From NCBI RefSeq assembly GCF_963678635.1, contig NC_087063.1:42610759-42674758 (forward strand): a stretch of DNA of 64,000 nt, in the 5' to 3' direction. Below the pieces are notes generated by a model. The model was not told where the DNA came from and ran no database searches. It was given only the letters and a program-made list of their open reading frames with translations. The stretch's first letter is position 1. Each line of letters begins with the position of its first letter. Below, piece by piece: positions 34,675-46,844 of the stretch. The DNA is from Symsagittifera roscoffensis. Taxonomy: Eukaryota > Xenacoelomorpha > Acoela > Convolutidae. Position numbers and translations under genes: made by a program.

Positions 34675-35818
34675 TCACATTCTCATTAATGTATGTTTCA
34701 TGTAATTCCATAAATTTTCAATAATATTCAAAACTTGAAAACCAATTTCCTGGAAAAAATTTATCGACAATTTGGAATTATGGCAACTGGGATTGTCTTG
34801 CTGGAAAATTTCGTCCAGATAAACTTTTTCCATCAAGTGGGTTTCGAGTATTTTGCAATATTTGGCAGAATTAATGCTTCCGTCGATGATTACTATATCT
34901 CTTTCCCCAGAAAATTTTATGTAGCCCCAAAAATTAAGCTTCTGTTTGGAAACGGTAGGCAAAGTTTCTTACCGTTCAGCTATGTCTTTGATGGTATTTT
35001 CATACAACCGACGTTTATCAGCCCGGCGCATGCGTATTTTTTCGTAACAACTTCTGTCGATCTTTCCGCGTCGGTGAATCTCTCCATGTAATTTTAAGTT
35101 CCATTAGCTTCCGTTACAGGCTCGGCCGAAAGAACTCTGTCATTGTCAATTGGTTGACCTGAAGTATTACTAGTTATTTAGTTGGTCTCCTGTTACGAGA
35201 TACTTATCTATTTCCACATGCTCCTTGTTTTCCGACAGTTTTTTTTGTTTCTCCCTTTCAGGGTAATTGTCTGTTGATGGAGCAAGCGAAAAAATTAACG
35301 CCGTATTTGACAAAAATTTCTTTGGTCGGCTTTATATTCCGCAAGGTCCTCACCCGAACGAAAGTCTTGTCAAGAGAAGAGAAATCGTACTCGCAATTTG
35401 GGTTGCAGGCAGAATTAATAAAGCTTGTAGGTATAAGCGTTATGAAGAATTTCTTTTCTCGCGGAGTTTTTGTAATTAATTGACGGATCAGTAACTTGAT
35501 GCGGAATGCGCTTTTCGATATAACTGTTTGACTCGGTATCGGGTTTTTACCACAGTATAGGAGTTTATAGCATTCATCAAATAGCTTTCTTCTGAATTTA
35601 TTTATTGAAACACTCGTTCCCTCTGCAATCGATTGGCAACTTGAGCAGGCCTACAACCATACTCGACAAATTGGCGAACAATTTGCCCTTCGCATTGTGC
35701 CAAGTTTTTCCAATCTGTTTCAGGGTGGGGATTTCTAGGCACATTTTGTTTTTGCATTGAAAGTAATCAGAAGATAAGTTATTCTTTAATAAGTATGTTT
35801 TTCATGGATCTATAACTG
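34675..35818 (-). pseudogene. Tc1/mariner-like transposase, degenerate
   Basis: Read on the minus strand, block S/T (35818-35520) gives the N-terminal DNA-binding region, block R (35486-34938) the linker, and 34962-34675 the catalytic region: FWGYIKFSG, DGSINSAKYCKIL, IFQQDNPSCHNS (the second catalytic Asp context) and IIENLWNYMK (the ENLW motif). Stops in block R and a lost segment before ENLW show it is dead. Adjacent duplicate blocks at 33608-34619 suggest a second, rearranged copy. Confidence 0.7.
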
Positions 35819-37830
35819 CGATGTTCTATGTTCTGATCTAATACCTACGAATTTGCTTACATTTTCATCTGTTTTCACATTCTCATTAGTGTATTTTTGC
35901 TTTTACCTGTGTTTCCATGCTCATGTCGCGATATTTATTTCTTTATCTAACCACAAGTTATTTGTGTCTCCTGATATGATTATGAACTGATGTACTTTTT
36001 ACCATGTGTCTATGTCTCATTATATGATTCTATCTTCTGATCTACGCGCCAATGATAGTGTTTTGAAATCATCTGTGCGTCCATGTTTCTGTTTGTGTTT
36101 TCATTTAATTGTCCATAATCATAAATTGGTTTTCACCTCCATGTCCAGGCTTTTATTTTTGTATTTATCTGTTTCCATGTTTGCAGTTCTGTTCGAATGG
36201 TTGCATTTAAGTTCATATCTTTGTATGTGTTTTTTGATTTTTGTGTTAAAATAGATCAAAAGTCTATCAATTTATGCGTTGAGGCATCTTCGTAAGTATA
36301 AATTTGTTTTTTTTTTGTAAATAACTAACATTTCATGTATCAATGTCTGAGTCTTTTGTATTGATAGATAAATGTTCATGTATCTGTTCATTTACCTACA
36401 TAGGCATCTTCTTTGTGTATATGTAAGTGAGTGTTTGTTTTAATCTGCAACTTTTCTTTTAACAATGTCTCTCTTTATCGATACATGAATGTTTATGTGA
36501 AGAATGGCCAGCTTAATATTCTATTAACTAAATGAAAGTCAATGGTTCCATATGCAGATATTTGGAAAAAGCCCTGTCAGGCAAAAATGGGAAGCATATT
36601 TTCAACACAGAATTAAATAGGTTGTGATAAAAAAGACCCTGGAAAAACACTGTCTTCGTGGAAACTTCCAGTCATATGAGAATTGTATGCTCATTAGTTT
36701 TTTACAAAACGCTATTTTGTCATAACACAAACAAAAACGTATGTCAATTGCACCATTTTAAATCTGACGTGTGAGTAAACCGTTCTGACGAATAATTTAA
36801 AAATGAAGCGAGACTAAACAAAATATATCAAGGCTAATTACTGCTTACTCATTTTCATTCTTTTGATGACACTTTTTCATTAATTTCGGTTTTTTAAACT
36901 AAGTAATTCAGGTAGTTTGAAAAATCGACAAACGTAATTTTTTATTTTCAATTTGACGATACAAATCACATGCTTACAAAACATAGCATTTGAAAAGTGT
37001 GATTTTCAATTAATTTAATTCCGCTCATTTGAAAAAGCAGCAAACTGGCTTTGGAAACAAAATGTTTTCTGAAAATTTTAAATAAAAAGTAACAACTACT
37101 AAGCATGTGATCACTATCTCTTTCATCAAGAAGATGTTTAAATTAAACAAAAAACAAGATCTCACAATTGAACGCGTTGCCAGAGTTCAGTGAGCAGCTT
37201 TATTAAGTATTTGAAGCGAATGAAACTTTAGCACGATACACGATATAGATGAACTTAAAACAGCAACAACCGGTTAATTAGTGAAATCTATCTTGAATTG
37301 ATAAATGGAAAGAATCAGCATTAACCTTGAAATCTAATTTGAAATAATAATTGAAAATAATCAGCAATAGTTGCGCAATGAGTAAACTGCTGGATTGAGG
37401 ATTGGATAAATTAGCAAATAAAAGCAATTAGCATTTAAGGCGCCTCCAATGCTTCAAATTGTTTAATGAACCTGAAAAAATTCATATACATCGTATGAAA
37501 CAAAGAAAAAATAGAAATAACTGATTTGAAACAAAGAAAAAAAAGAAATAACTGATTGAAAAATCGTAACATTTATCCTATTCATCAAACGAATCCACGA
37601 ATATTTTTTTATCAATTATACTATGCCACATCAGAGAATACTCTGACGGCAGCCAACTTCATGCCTGGGAGTTTGAAGCATTTTCTAATTTTTATATAAA
37701 TTTTTTGAAATTTTTTGAAAAATCATTAAAAAAACGTCATATTCCGTAAATCAAAAGAAACTAGAAAATCGAAAAAGTTTCTTGAGTTATACGATATAGC
37801 GGCAACGTGGAAGTTTTTTTCGTTGTACGA
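35819..37830. other. Gene-free region with degenerate short repeats
   Basis: 35850-36480 contains loosely repeated words of the type CTGTTTCCATGTTT / CATGTATCTGTT. 37496-37560 has a 33-bp tandem duplication (TTGAAACAAAGAAAAAA-type). No supported gene. Confidence 0.4.
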
Positions 37831-39655
37831 TGTAAGATATTCAAGCTAACAAAGCGTACGCAATTATCAGCTTCAACTTATAATAAAAGCTCAGACTGTA
37901 TCAGTGATGTGTCTCAGAGATTTCAAATAGCAATAGCTCATATCAGTTATTTGTCTCAAATAATTCAGCACATAAGTTTAATAGTTCTTTTCAGTTTCCA
38001 GTCTTCATTCTAGCGTTGAAAGGGCGACATTTTGTCTGTCCAGAGAATCATATATTTCTTGTGCTCTTGTCAGTACCTCAGCTGCCGCTATGCGTTTCTT
38101 AGCTACACTTTCGGGGCCGAGCCGCTTGAAACTTTCTTTAGCTACTTCGTATGTCGTTCATTTGGGTACTTAGTTTTGATGGCACCTATATTTTTTTACT
38201 TCAATACTTTTTCCGTTTTATCAACTTGATTAATGGCTAGGAAGCTATTTAATTGTCTAGATCAATCAGCTGTTCTGTTGTAAAATATTTCAAAAGTCTT
38301 ACGTTCCCATTTTTGTTTCTCACTCTCCTGAAATGGAGATCTGCAATGAGATCCAGAAATCTTCTTTGGTGAATTCATATAAGTCATTATTTCAGCATCA
38401 GACCAAATCCTACTTCCAAGCTTTCGACCAAAATTCCCACAGAAGACGCAGATATTTCCGCCAGGTTGATAACCTGCCGTTCTATTTTTTCAGCTGCACT
38501 GGTTGTTGCAACAGGTTTGCCGGACACTGCCTCGCTTCTTACCACCTCACAAAATAAAACAAAAGCTATGCGACCAACAGAAAACAAACAATTGTCTTAG
38601 TTGAAAAGAAACTTACAAGGGATTTCAAGGACGTCTCTATACAAACTGTTTGATCAACATGTGTCTTGATCATAGCGCGTATTCCTTCAGTGAGCATTTG
38701 AAGTGCCCTTTTCAAACTTTTGAGCAACGCTATCAATCCGATCCAGACTCGAGTTAACAAAATCATTAACTCCTATAACAAATGATCTTAAAAGTAATCG
38801 GGTTTTTCAATCCAAAAAATAAAACATTTCACCGATGAAAATTGAATCGTGGGGAAAGTGGTTTTCACGTGCACTGGAGTAACCAAATGCTGACTAAATT
38901 GATGATTTTCTTCGGTATCAACGTTAATTTCTGTCCGATGGAACTTGAAACAGTCTGAAAATGGCATTATTACATCACATCAAAGTACAGTCGGATCTAG
39001 GCACTAAATTAATTATAAGTTAGCTCAGGTTGCCTTAATTCTTCATTTTCATCTCAAAAAAAAATTAATGTTATGAACTAAAAAGTTATTTACAGCAGGA
39101 AATTTTTGACAACCAATTAATGAAGTTTTTGTAAGAAATGAAAATCAGCAACAACATATCGAATTGTTTTACTGTGTGAAGACATCAATCTAATCCTATG
39201 AATGCACAGATGGCCACTTTTTCTAAAAAAAAAACTTCTCGCTACAAGTGTTTCGAAGAGTCCAGCACAGCTGGAAAATTGTTCTATTAAAAATGTGATT
39301 ATATAATTTGAACAGTTTCTTTATCAAACTTGCATTTTGATCAGAAAGTTTTTTCTGAGATAGTGATTTGTTTACTTAGCTTTAATTGCCAAAAACTTCA
39401 AAATAAAACCTTTTTCATAACGTCTTTCACATTGAAATTTTCAGCTCAGCAAGAAATATTTGAGGTTGAACTTGTGAAATTGTTGTTTTAAGAAATCATA
39501 GTGACCAGCAAAAAAGGTTTCCAGGGACCCGATAGTGGCGATCCTGGATATGACCTTAGACTGAATTTAAAATTGCTCAGATGACAGAAAACTTTTTTTA
39601 AAAAATCTTTGAAACCAATTATTCTCTTTTCATATCAGCATAGCTGATATGAGCT
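37831..39655. repeat. Tandem duplication, first unit (1,825 bp)
   Basis: This unit and 39656-41465 are aligned base for base at an offset of 1,825. The only difference I found is G at about 39494 against A at 41319. The junction near 39650 reads CAGCATAGC then TGATATGAGCTAG, where the second unit continues GAAAAAAATTC. Confidence 0.95.
38005..38967 (-). CDS. Candidate five-exon helical protein gene, copy A
   Basis: Proposed minus-strand exons: 38967-38833 (ATG, MPFSDCFKFHRTEINVD...), 38772-38617, 38545-38414, 38327-38303 and 38144-38005 (stop). The first three junctions keep phase 0 without stops. The product would be about 195 residues and mostly helical: ALQMLTEGIRAMIKTH, TSAAEKIERQVINLAEIS and, at the end, AAEVLTRAQEIYDSLDR. 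The last exon is the strongest coding signal. The acceptor I use for it (CGAAG) is weak. A better acceptor (AATATAG at 38191-38197) gives a frame that stops just before it, so a 1-nt frameshift or alternative ends are possible. No family recognised. Confidence 0.45.
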
Positions 39656-41465
39656 AGTAAGATATTCAAGCTAACAAAGCGTACGCAATTATCAGCTTCA
39701 ACTTATAATAAAAGCTCAGACTGTATCAGTGATGTGTCTCAGAGATTTCAAATAGCAATAGCTCATATCAGTTATTTGTCTCAAATAATTCAGCACATAA
39801 GTTTAATAGTTCTTTTCAGTTTCCAGTCTTCATTCTAGCGTTGAAAGGGCGACATTTTGTCTGTCCAGAGAATCATATATTTCTTGTGCTCTTGTCAGTA
39901 CCTCAGCTGCCGCTATGCGTTTCTTAGCTACACTTTCGGGGCCGAGCCGCTTGAAACTTTCTTTAGCTACTTCGTATGTCGTTCATTTGGGTACTTAGTT
40001 TTGATGGCACCTATATTTTTTTACTTCAATACTTTTTCCGTTTTATCAACTTGATTAATGGCTAGGAAGCTATTTAATTGTCTAGATCAATCAGCTGTTC
40101 TGTTGTAAAATATTTCAAAAGTCTTACGTTCCCATTTTTGTTTCTCACTCTCCTGAAATGGAGATCTGCAATGAGATCCAGAAATCTTCTTTGGTGAATT
40201 CATATAAGTCATTATTTCAGCATCAGACCAAATCCTACTTCCAAGCTTTCGACCAAAATTCCCACAGAAGACGCAGATATTTCCGCCAGGTTGATAACCT
40301 GCCGTTCTATTTTTTCAGCTGCACTGGTTGTTGCAACAGGTTTGCCGGACACTGCCTCGCTTCTTACCACCTCACAAAATAAAACAAAAGCTATGCGACC
40401 AACAGAAAACAAACAATTGTCTTAGTTGAAAAGAAACTTACAAGGGATTTCAAGGACGTCTCTATACAAACTGTTTGATCAACATGTGTCTTGATCATAG
40501 CGCGTATTCCTTCAGTGAGCATTTGAAGTGCCCTTTTCAAACTTTTGAGCAACGCTATCAATCCGATCCAGACTCGAGTTAACAAAATCATTAACTCCTA
40601 TAACAAATGATCTTAAAAGTAATCGGGTTTTTCAATCCAAAAAATAAAACATTTCACCGATGAAAATTGAATCGTGGGGAAAGTGGTTTTCACGTGCACT
40701 GGAGTAACCAAATGCTGACTAAATTGATGATTTTCTTCGGTATCAACGTTAATTTCTGTCCGATGGAACTTGAAACAGTCTGAAAATGGCATTATTACAT
40801 CACATCAAAGTACAGTCGGATCTAGGCACTAAATTAATTATAAGTTAGCTCAGGTTGCCTTAATTCTTCATTTTCATCTCAAAAAAAAATTAATGTTATG
40901 AACTAAAAAGTTATTTACAGCAGGAAATTTTTGACAACCAATTAATGAAGTTTTTGTAAGAAATGAAAATCAGCAACAACATATCGAATTGTTTTACTGT
41001 GTGAAGACATCAATCTAATCCTATGAATGCACAGATGGCCACTTTTTCTAAAAAAAAAACTTCTCGCTACAAGTGTTTCGAAGAGTCCAGCACAGCTGGA
41101 AAATTGTTCTATTAAAAATGTGATTATATAATTTGAACAGTTTCTTTATCAAACTTGCATTTTGATCAGAAAGTTTTTTCTGAGATAGTGATTTGTTTAC
41201 TTAGCTTTAATTGCCAAAAACTTCAAAATAAAACCTTTTTCATAACGTCTTTCACATTGAAATTTTCAGCTCAGCAAGAAATATTTGAGGTTGAACTTGT
41301 GAAATTGTTGTTTTAAAAAATCATAGTGACCAGCAAAAAAGGTTTCCAGGGACCCGATAGTGGCGATCCTGGATATGACCTTAGACTGAATTTAAAATTG
41401 CTCAGATGACAGAAAACTTTTTTTAAAAAATCTTTGAAACCAATTATTCTCTTTTCATATCAGCA
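39656..41465. repeat. Tandem duplication, second unit
   Basis: Near-identical to the first unit, carrying the same minus-strand gene. The right end (CTCTTTTCATATCAGCATAGC) is followed by unique sequence, which itself resembles 42590-42830, so the parent sequence continues rightwards from here. Confidence 0.95.
39830..40792 (-). CDS. Candidate five-exon helical protein gene, copy B
   Basis: The same model shifted by 1,825: exons 40792-40658, 40597-40442, 40370-40239, 40152-40128 and 39969-39830. I see no coding difference between the copies, and the possible frame break before the last exon is present in both, so it pre-dates the duplication. About 670 bp of upstream DNA is also duplicated, so both copies should share a promoter if it lies close by. 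Confidence 0.45.
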
Positions 41466-42560
41466 TAGCGAAAAAAATTCTACTGTTTTAATTGTTTTTG
41501 TCTGGTTGAAATTGCGTTTAATAGCAAGGTTTTGATCATTTTATCTTGATCAAGACATTAAGTAAAATCTATAATTTTTCATATTGCCGTGTTTAGCGAA
41601 AACAGTTTTTTTTTCTCACAGCAAATTTATTTTACAGGTTTCAGCTCAAAAATCGTTTTCGTTTTTTTTTCAACATTTTGAAAATTGTCTATGAATAGGA
41701 AGTGAAATAATCCAAAAGTAGCTGGCTTATAAAAATACAAAATTAACAGAGTTAGGGATGGATGTAAAGAGAAAATTGAAAGTGAGTTAAAAAAAGGCTT
41801 AACCCCGAAAACTTGACTTGGCTCAATTACAAATTTGTCAAATTTCTTGTTTCTGAAATAAATCATTTGCGGAAGTGTTGAAGAATTCCTACAATGACGT
41901 TGCTTCGCAACTATGTAAATTTTCATTGATATGAGAACTAACAATAACTTTTTTCCAATCCCAGTTGCCGAGCCCGAAAATTTTGATTTGGCTCACCTGC
42001 AATTTTCTCAAAATCCATTTTTTCAGAAAACTGATATTAGGCGTCACTGGACAGCGCGAGCAAGAACTTAGCGAATAACTAATCAAATATTTTTTGTTAG
42101 TTTCACCAGGGCTTCTTTCCGAGAAATGTGAATCTGAATTGAAAAAAAAAGTGCCCAACCCCAACTTCTTGCCATGGCTCACCTCCAATTTTCTGAAAAC
42201 TCCTTTCAATTTTCTCAAAACTCCTTTCAAAAATCTCATACTAGGGGGTGTTGGAAAGCTCCAAGCAAGTGCTTAGCGACTGATTAATCAAAAAGTTTAA
42301 TGCGGGATTCGACAGGGCTTCATTTTGCCTGATTGACAGTTAAATTTTTTTTTGTCAAAATGTGACCATTTTAGGACGAAAAGTGAAAATGATGTTTTTT
42401 GCTTTGAAAACAGAACTGAATAAAAAAATAGCGTCAGATTCAACTTCTCTGCTAAAAAGTACATGTCCTGGTCGATTTTATATAATAGTTTTCTTCTCAA
42501 CTAATTTTATGGTGAATCACTTGAAACCTGATTGTGTTTTCAGAGTTACTACACTTTATT
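41466..42560 (+). repeat. Diverged tandem repeats of about 180 bp with flanks
   Basis: Three related units start near 41795, 41964 and 42152 (GCCCAACCCCGAAAACTTGA; GCCGAGCCCGAAAATTTTGA; GCCCAACCCCAACTTCTTGC). Each continues TTGGCTCA or ATGGCTCACC and TTTTCTCAAAA-like words. Flanks are AT-rich and gene-free. Confidence 0.55.
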
Positions 42561-42569
42561 GCAGAGTAT

Positions 42570-42830
42570 TCTTGTAAAAAAAACTTTTCACAGAATCTTT
42601 TTGTTTTTCAATGATTTCAGCTTAACAAGAAATGTTCAAAAATAAGCATTCGAAGTTTTTGTCTGCCTGAATGCAATGGAGAATAAAATATGAAATGAAC
42701 CGAATTTTTTGGCACTGACAGTAGACTGAGTTTAAAATAGCTCGGACGGCCGGAATTTAAAAAAAATTGAAACCAATTTTTCTCTTTTCACTTCAGCATA
42801 GCAAAAAAAACTCTACTGCTATAATTGTTA
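42570..42830 (+). repeat. Diverged third copy of the duplication's right end
   Basis: TTTCAGCTTAACAAGAAAT, the GTAGACTGAGTTTAAAATAGC stretch (42721 on) and TTTTCACTTCAGCATAGC (42786-42803) match 39440-39650 and 41265-41475 with about a fifth of positions changed and some deletions. Confidence 0.6.
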
Positions 42831-42834
42831 ATAA

Positions 42835-45800
42835 AAGATAGTTAAAGTCTTTATCTCTTTCTAAAGAAAATTAAGTGACGAAATATTAATTCTAAGTAAT
42901 GTATCTCGTTCCAATGTGATTGTTGATTTTTTTCCTGAAGAAAAAGTGAATTATAGTCAGAATAAAAATTTTGCTAAATTCCAATTGAAATGTAGCAAGC
43001 TCACTTTCAAATGTACACTCAATTTGACTTTTTCTTCTGAAATTGTTTCCTAGCTCTGTTCTTTTTTCATGATAGGTAAATTTCAACCGATATCTGAAAA
43101 TGAAACTACACAAACTTAGTAAAACACTCCACTGGATGACATACCCGACTTCCTCTGAGGTCACCAACTCTATTTCCAAACGCCCTTTGAGGTCACTACT
43201 TTTTTACCCAACGCCCACTGAGGTCACTGCCTTTCTTACCCAACGCCCAGTGAGGTCACTGCTTTTCGTACACTGGACCCATCAAACACAGCCTCTCCTA
43301 CCCAACGCCCACCGAGTTCACGGACTCTCGTACCCAGTGCCCACCGAGCTCACGGCCTCTCGTACCCAACGACCACCGAGTACAAATTATAACTAAAAAT
43401 CAAATCGTACCCCATAAAAGGTAATTAAAGTGTTTATCTGTATCTAAAGGAAACTAAGTGACGAAATATTAATTTTAACTGGTGTATCTAGTTCCAATGT
43501 GATTTTTTTTCCTGAAGAAAAAGCGAATTATAGTGACAATAATAAGTTTCCTTAATTCTAATTAAAATTTAACAAGCTCACCTTCAAATGTACACTTAAT
43601 TTGACTTTTTCTTGTGAAATTGTTTCCTTGCTCCTTTTTTTATTGATACGTAAATTTCAACCGATATCTGAAAATGAAACTGCATAAACTTAGTAAAACA
43701 CTCCACTGGATGACATAGCCGGCTTCCACTGAGGTCACCAACTCTATTTCCAAACGCCCTTTGAGATCACTACTTTTTTACCCAACGCCCACTGAGGTCA
43801 CTGCCTTTCTTACCCAACGCCCAGTGAGGTCACTGCTTTTCGTACACTGGACCCATCAAGTTCACAGCCTCTCCTACCCAACGCCCACCGAGTTCAGGGA
43901 CTCTCGTACCCAGTGCCCACCGAGCTCACGGCCTCTCGTACCCAACGACCACCGAGCACAAATAGTTACTAAAAATCAAATCGTACCCTATAAAAGGTAG
44001 TTAAAGTCTTTCTCTATCTAGAAGAATTAAGTGACGAAATATTAATTTAAACTGGTGTATCTCGTTCCAATTTGATTTTTGATTTTTTTCCTGAAGAAAA
44101 AGTGGATTATAGTGACAATAGTTATTTCTATAATTCTAAATGAAATTTAACAACCTCACCTTCAAATGTACACTTAATTTGACTTTTTCTCCTGAAATTG
44201 TTTCCGTGCTCCTTTTTTTAATGATACGAAAATTTCAACCGATATCTGAAAATGAAACTACATAAACTACATAGTAAAACATCCACTGGACGATATACCC
44301 GACTTCCAATGAGGTCTGCTACTCTATTACCAAAATCCCCTTGAGTTCACTACTTCTTTTACCCAACGCCCACTGAGATCACTGCCTTTCTTACCCAACG
44401 CCCAGTGAGATCATTTATTTTCGTAGACTAAGACCAGCAACATCACAGCCTGCTAGCTAACGACAACCGAGTCCACGGCCTCTCGTACCCAGCGCTCACC
44501 GAGTTCACGGCCTCTCGTACCCAACGTGCCTCGAGTTCACGGCCTCTTCTACCCGACACCCACTTACGTCAAGTGTTATTAATGTTGTCGATGAAGGTTG
44601 GCAAGTCAATTACTGGGGGATGCTTATTAACTATGTTTGGGATCAGTGATAACTTCAATGCAACTACTCCAAGTGAAATGTAGCAAGCTCACCTTCAAAT
44701 GTACCCTCAATTTGACTTTTTCTTCTGAAATTGTTTCCTTGCTCTGTTCTTTTTTCATGATAGGTAAATTTCAACCGATATCTGAAAATGAAACTACACA
44801 AACTTAGTAAAACACTCCACTGGATGACATACCCGACTTCCTCTGAGGTCACCAACTCTATTTACAAACGCCCATTGAGGTCATTACTTTTTTACCCAAC
44901 GCCCACTGAGGTCACTGCCTTTCTTACCCAACGACCAGTGAGGTCCTTGCTTTTCATACAGTAGACCCCATCAAGTTCTAAGCCTCTCCTACCCAACGCC
45001 CACCGAGTTCACGGCCTCTCGTACCCAGTGCCAACCGAGTTCACGGCCTATCGTACTCAACGACCACCGAGTACAAATTATAACTAAAAATCAAATCGTA
45101 CCTCATAAAAGATAATTAAAGTGTTTATCTGTATCTAAAGGAAACTAAGTGACGAAATATTAATTTTAACTGGTGTATCTAGTTCCAGTGTGATTTTTTT
45201 CCTGAAGAAAAAGCGAATTATAGTGACAATAATAAGTTTCCTTAATTCTAATTGAAATTTAACAAGCTCACCTTCAAATGTACACTTAATTTGACTTTTT
45301 CTTGTGAAATTGTTTCCTTGCTCTGTTCTTTTTTCATGATAGGTAAATTTCAACCGATATCTGAAAATGAAACTACACAAACTTAGTAAAACACTCCACT
45401 GGATGACATACCCGACTTCCTCTGAGGTCACCAACTCTTTTTCAAACGCCCTTTGAGATCACTACTTTTTTACCCAACGCCCACTGAGGTCACTGCCTTT
45501 CTTACCCAACGCCCAGTGAAGTCACTGCTTTTCGTACACTGGACCCATCAAGTTCACAGCATCTCCTACCCAACGCCCACCGAGTTCACGGACTCTCGTA
45601 CCCAGTGCCCACCGAGCTCACGGCCTCTCGTACCCAACGACCACCGAGCACAAATAATTACTAAAAATCAAATCGTACCTCATAAAAGGTAATTAAAGTG
45701 TTTATCTGTATCTAAAGGAAACTAAGTGATGAAATATTAATTTTAACTGGTGTATCTAGTTCCAGTGTGATTTTTTTCCTGAAGAAAAAGCGAATTATTG

Positions 45801-46362
45801 TGACAATAATAAGTTTCCTTAATTCTAATTGAAATTTAACAACCTCACCTTCAAATGTACACTTAATTTGACTTTTTCTCCTGAAATTGTTTCCGTGCTC
45901 CTTTTTTTAATGATACGAAAATTTCAACCGATATCTGAAAATGAAACTACATAAACTACATAGTAAAACATCCACTGGACGATATACCCGACTTCCAATG
46001 AGGTCTACTACTCTATTACCAAAATCCCCTTGAGTTCACTACTTCTTTTGCCCAACGCCCACTGAGATCACTGCCTTTCTTACCCAACGCCCAGTGAGGT
46101 CATTTATTTTCGTAGACTAAGACCAGCAACATCACAGCCTGCTAGCTAACGACAACCGAGTCCACGGCCTCTCGTACCCAGCGCTCACCGAGTTCACGGC
46201 CTCTCGTACCCAACGTGCCTCGAGTTCCCGTCCTCTTCTACCCGACACCCACTTACGTCAAGTGTTATTAATGTTGTCGATGAAGGTTGGCTAGTCAATT
46301 ACTGGGGGATGCTTATTAACTATGTTTGGGATCAGTGATAACTTCAATGCAACTACTCCACC
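42835..46362 (+). repeat. Higher-order satellite array (A-B-C-A-B-C)
   Basis: Monomers of roughly 440-675 bp: A1 42835-43418, B1 43419-43995, C1 43996-44667, A2 (5'-truncated) 44668-45105, B2 45106-45686, C2 45687-46362. Landmark AAACTACACAAACTTAGT-type words recur at 43102, 43677, 44254, 44791, 45370 and 45945, so like monomers are 1,689-1,693 bp apart. Each monomer contains an inner array of about 32 bp (CCCAACGCCCACCGAGTTCA + CGGCCTCTCGTA). C1 and C2 are nearly identical, including their shared non-repetitive tail. Frames read from it are not genes. Confidence 0.9.
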
Positions 46363-46636
46363 CCAATTGCATAGCATCCTGTTTGGGGGGGCTGGGTTTG
46401 CATACTTATCTTCGATAAACGTAAGTTGGGAGGGGGGGGGGGGGGAGGTCGATGAACGTAGAGAGCGGGAGGGGGAAGGTCGAACTTACCTACCCGCTCT
46501 CTTCAAAATTAAAAAAATAATAATTGAAATTTAAAAAAAACTTCTTTCTCATTTCTCATGTTTTCAAGAACTTTCTCATGTCGCAGAATATTTTTAAAAA
46601 GTTCTTCTCTACGATTTGGCATACAGGTGAAAGCAA
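46363..46636. other. Gene-free region with a G-tract
   Basis: Contains a run of 14 G at 46432-46445 followed by purine-rich GAGGTCGATG and GGGAGGGGGAAGG, a possible G-quadruplex former; otherwise AT-rich. Confidence 0.45.
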
Positions 46637-46844
46637 GTTGGTCGGACAGGGCAGTTTAAAGGGCAAATGGTAATCCTAAACAAAAAAGACTTTAAAATTT
46701 TTCTAAGGCACATAATTCAACCCATTATGATAAGACCACCAACTTCTACACCCCCAATAAAGTAGAATTCAAATCTAATGATTTTAAAAAGTCTTCTTTG
46801 TTTGTAGAAACCATTTATCATAATAGCTGCCCGCCCCGACCAAT
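46637..46844. mobile_element. Small foldback/MITE
   Basis: Arms 46637-46705 and about 46780-46844 are inverted copies with mismatches: GTTGGTCGG / CCGACCAAT at the tips, GGGCAG / CTGCCC, and AAATGGT...CAAACAAAGAAGAC-type inner parts. About 75 bp lies between the arms. No coding content. Confidence 0.65.

Noticed and set aside
36006-36254. 82-residue frame
   Set aside because: It lies in degenerate short repeats and has low-complexity hydrophobic content; no support.
42892-45692. Repeated frames of 60-98 residues (both strands)
   Set aside because: They fall entirely within the higher-order satellite and change with the monomer copy.
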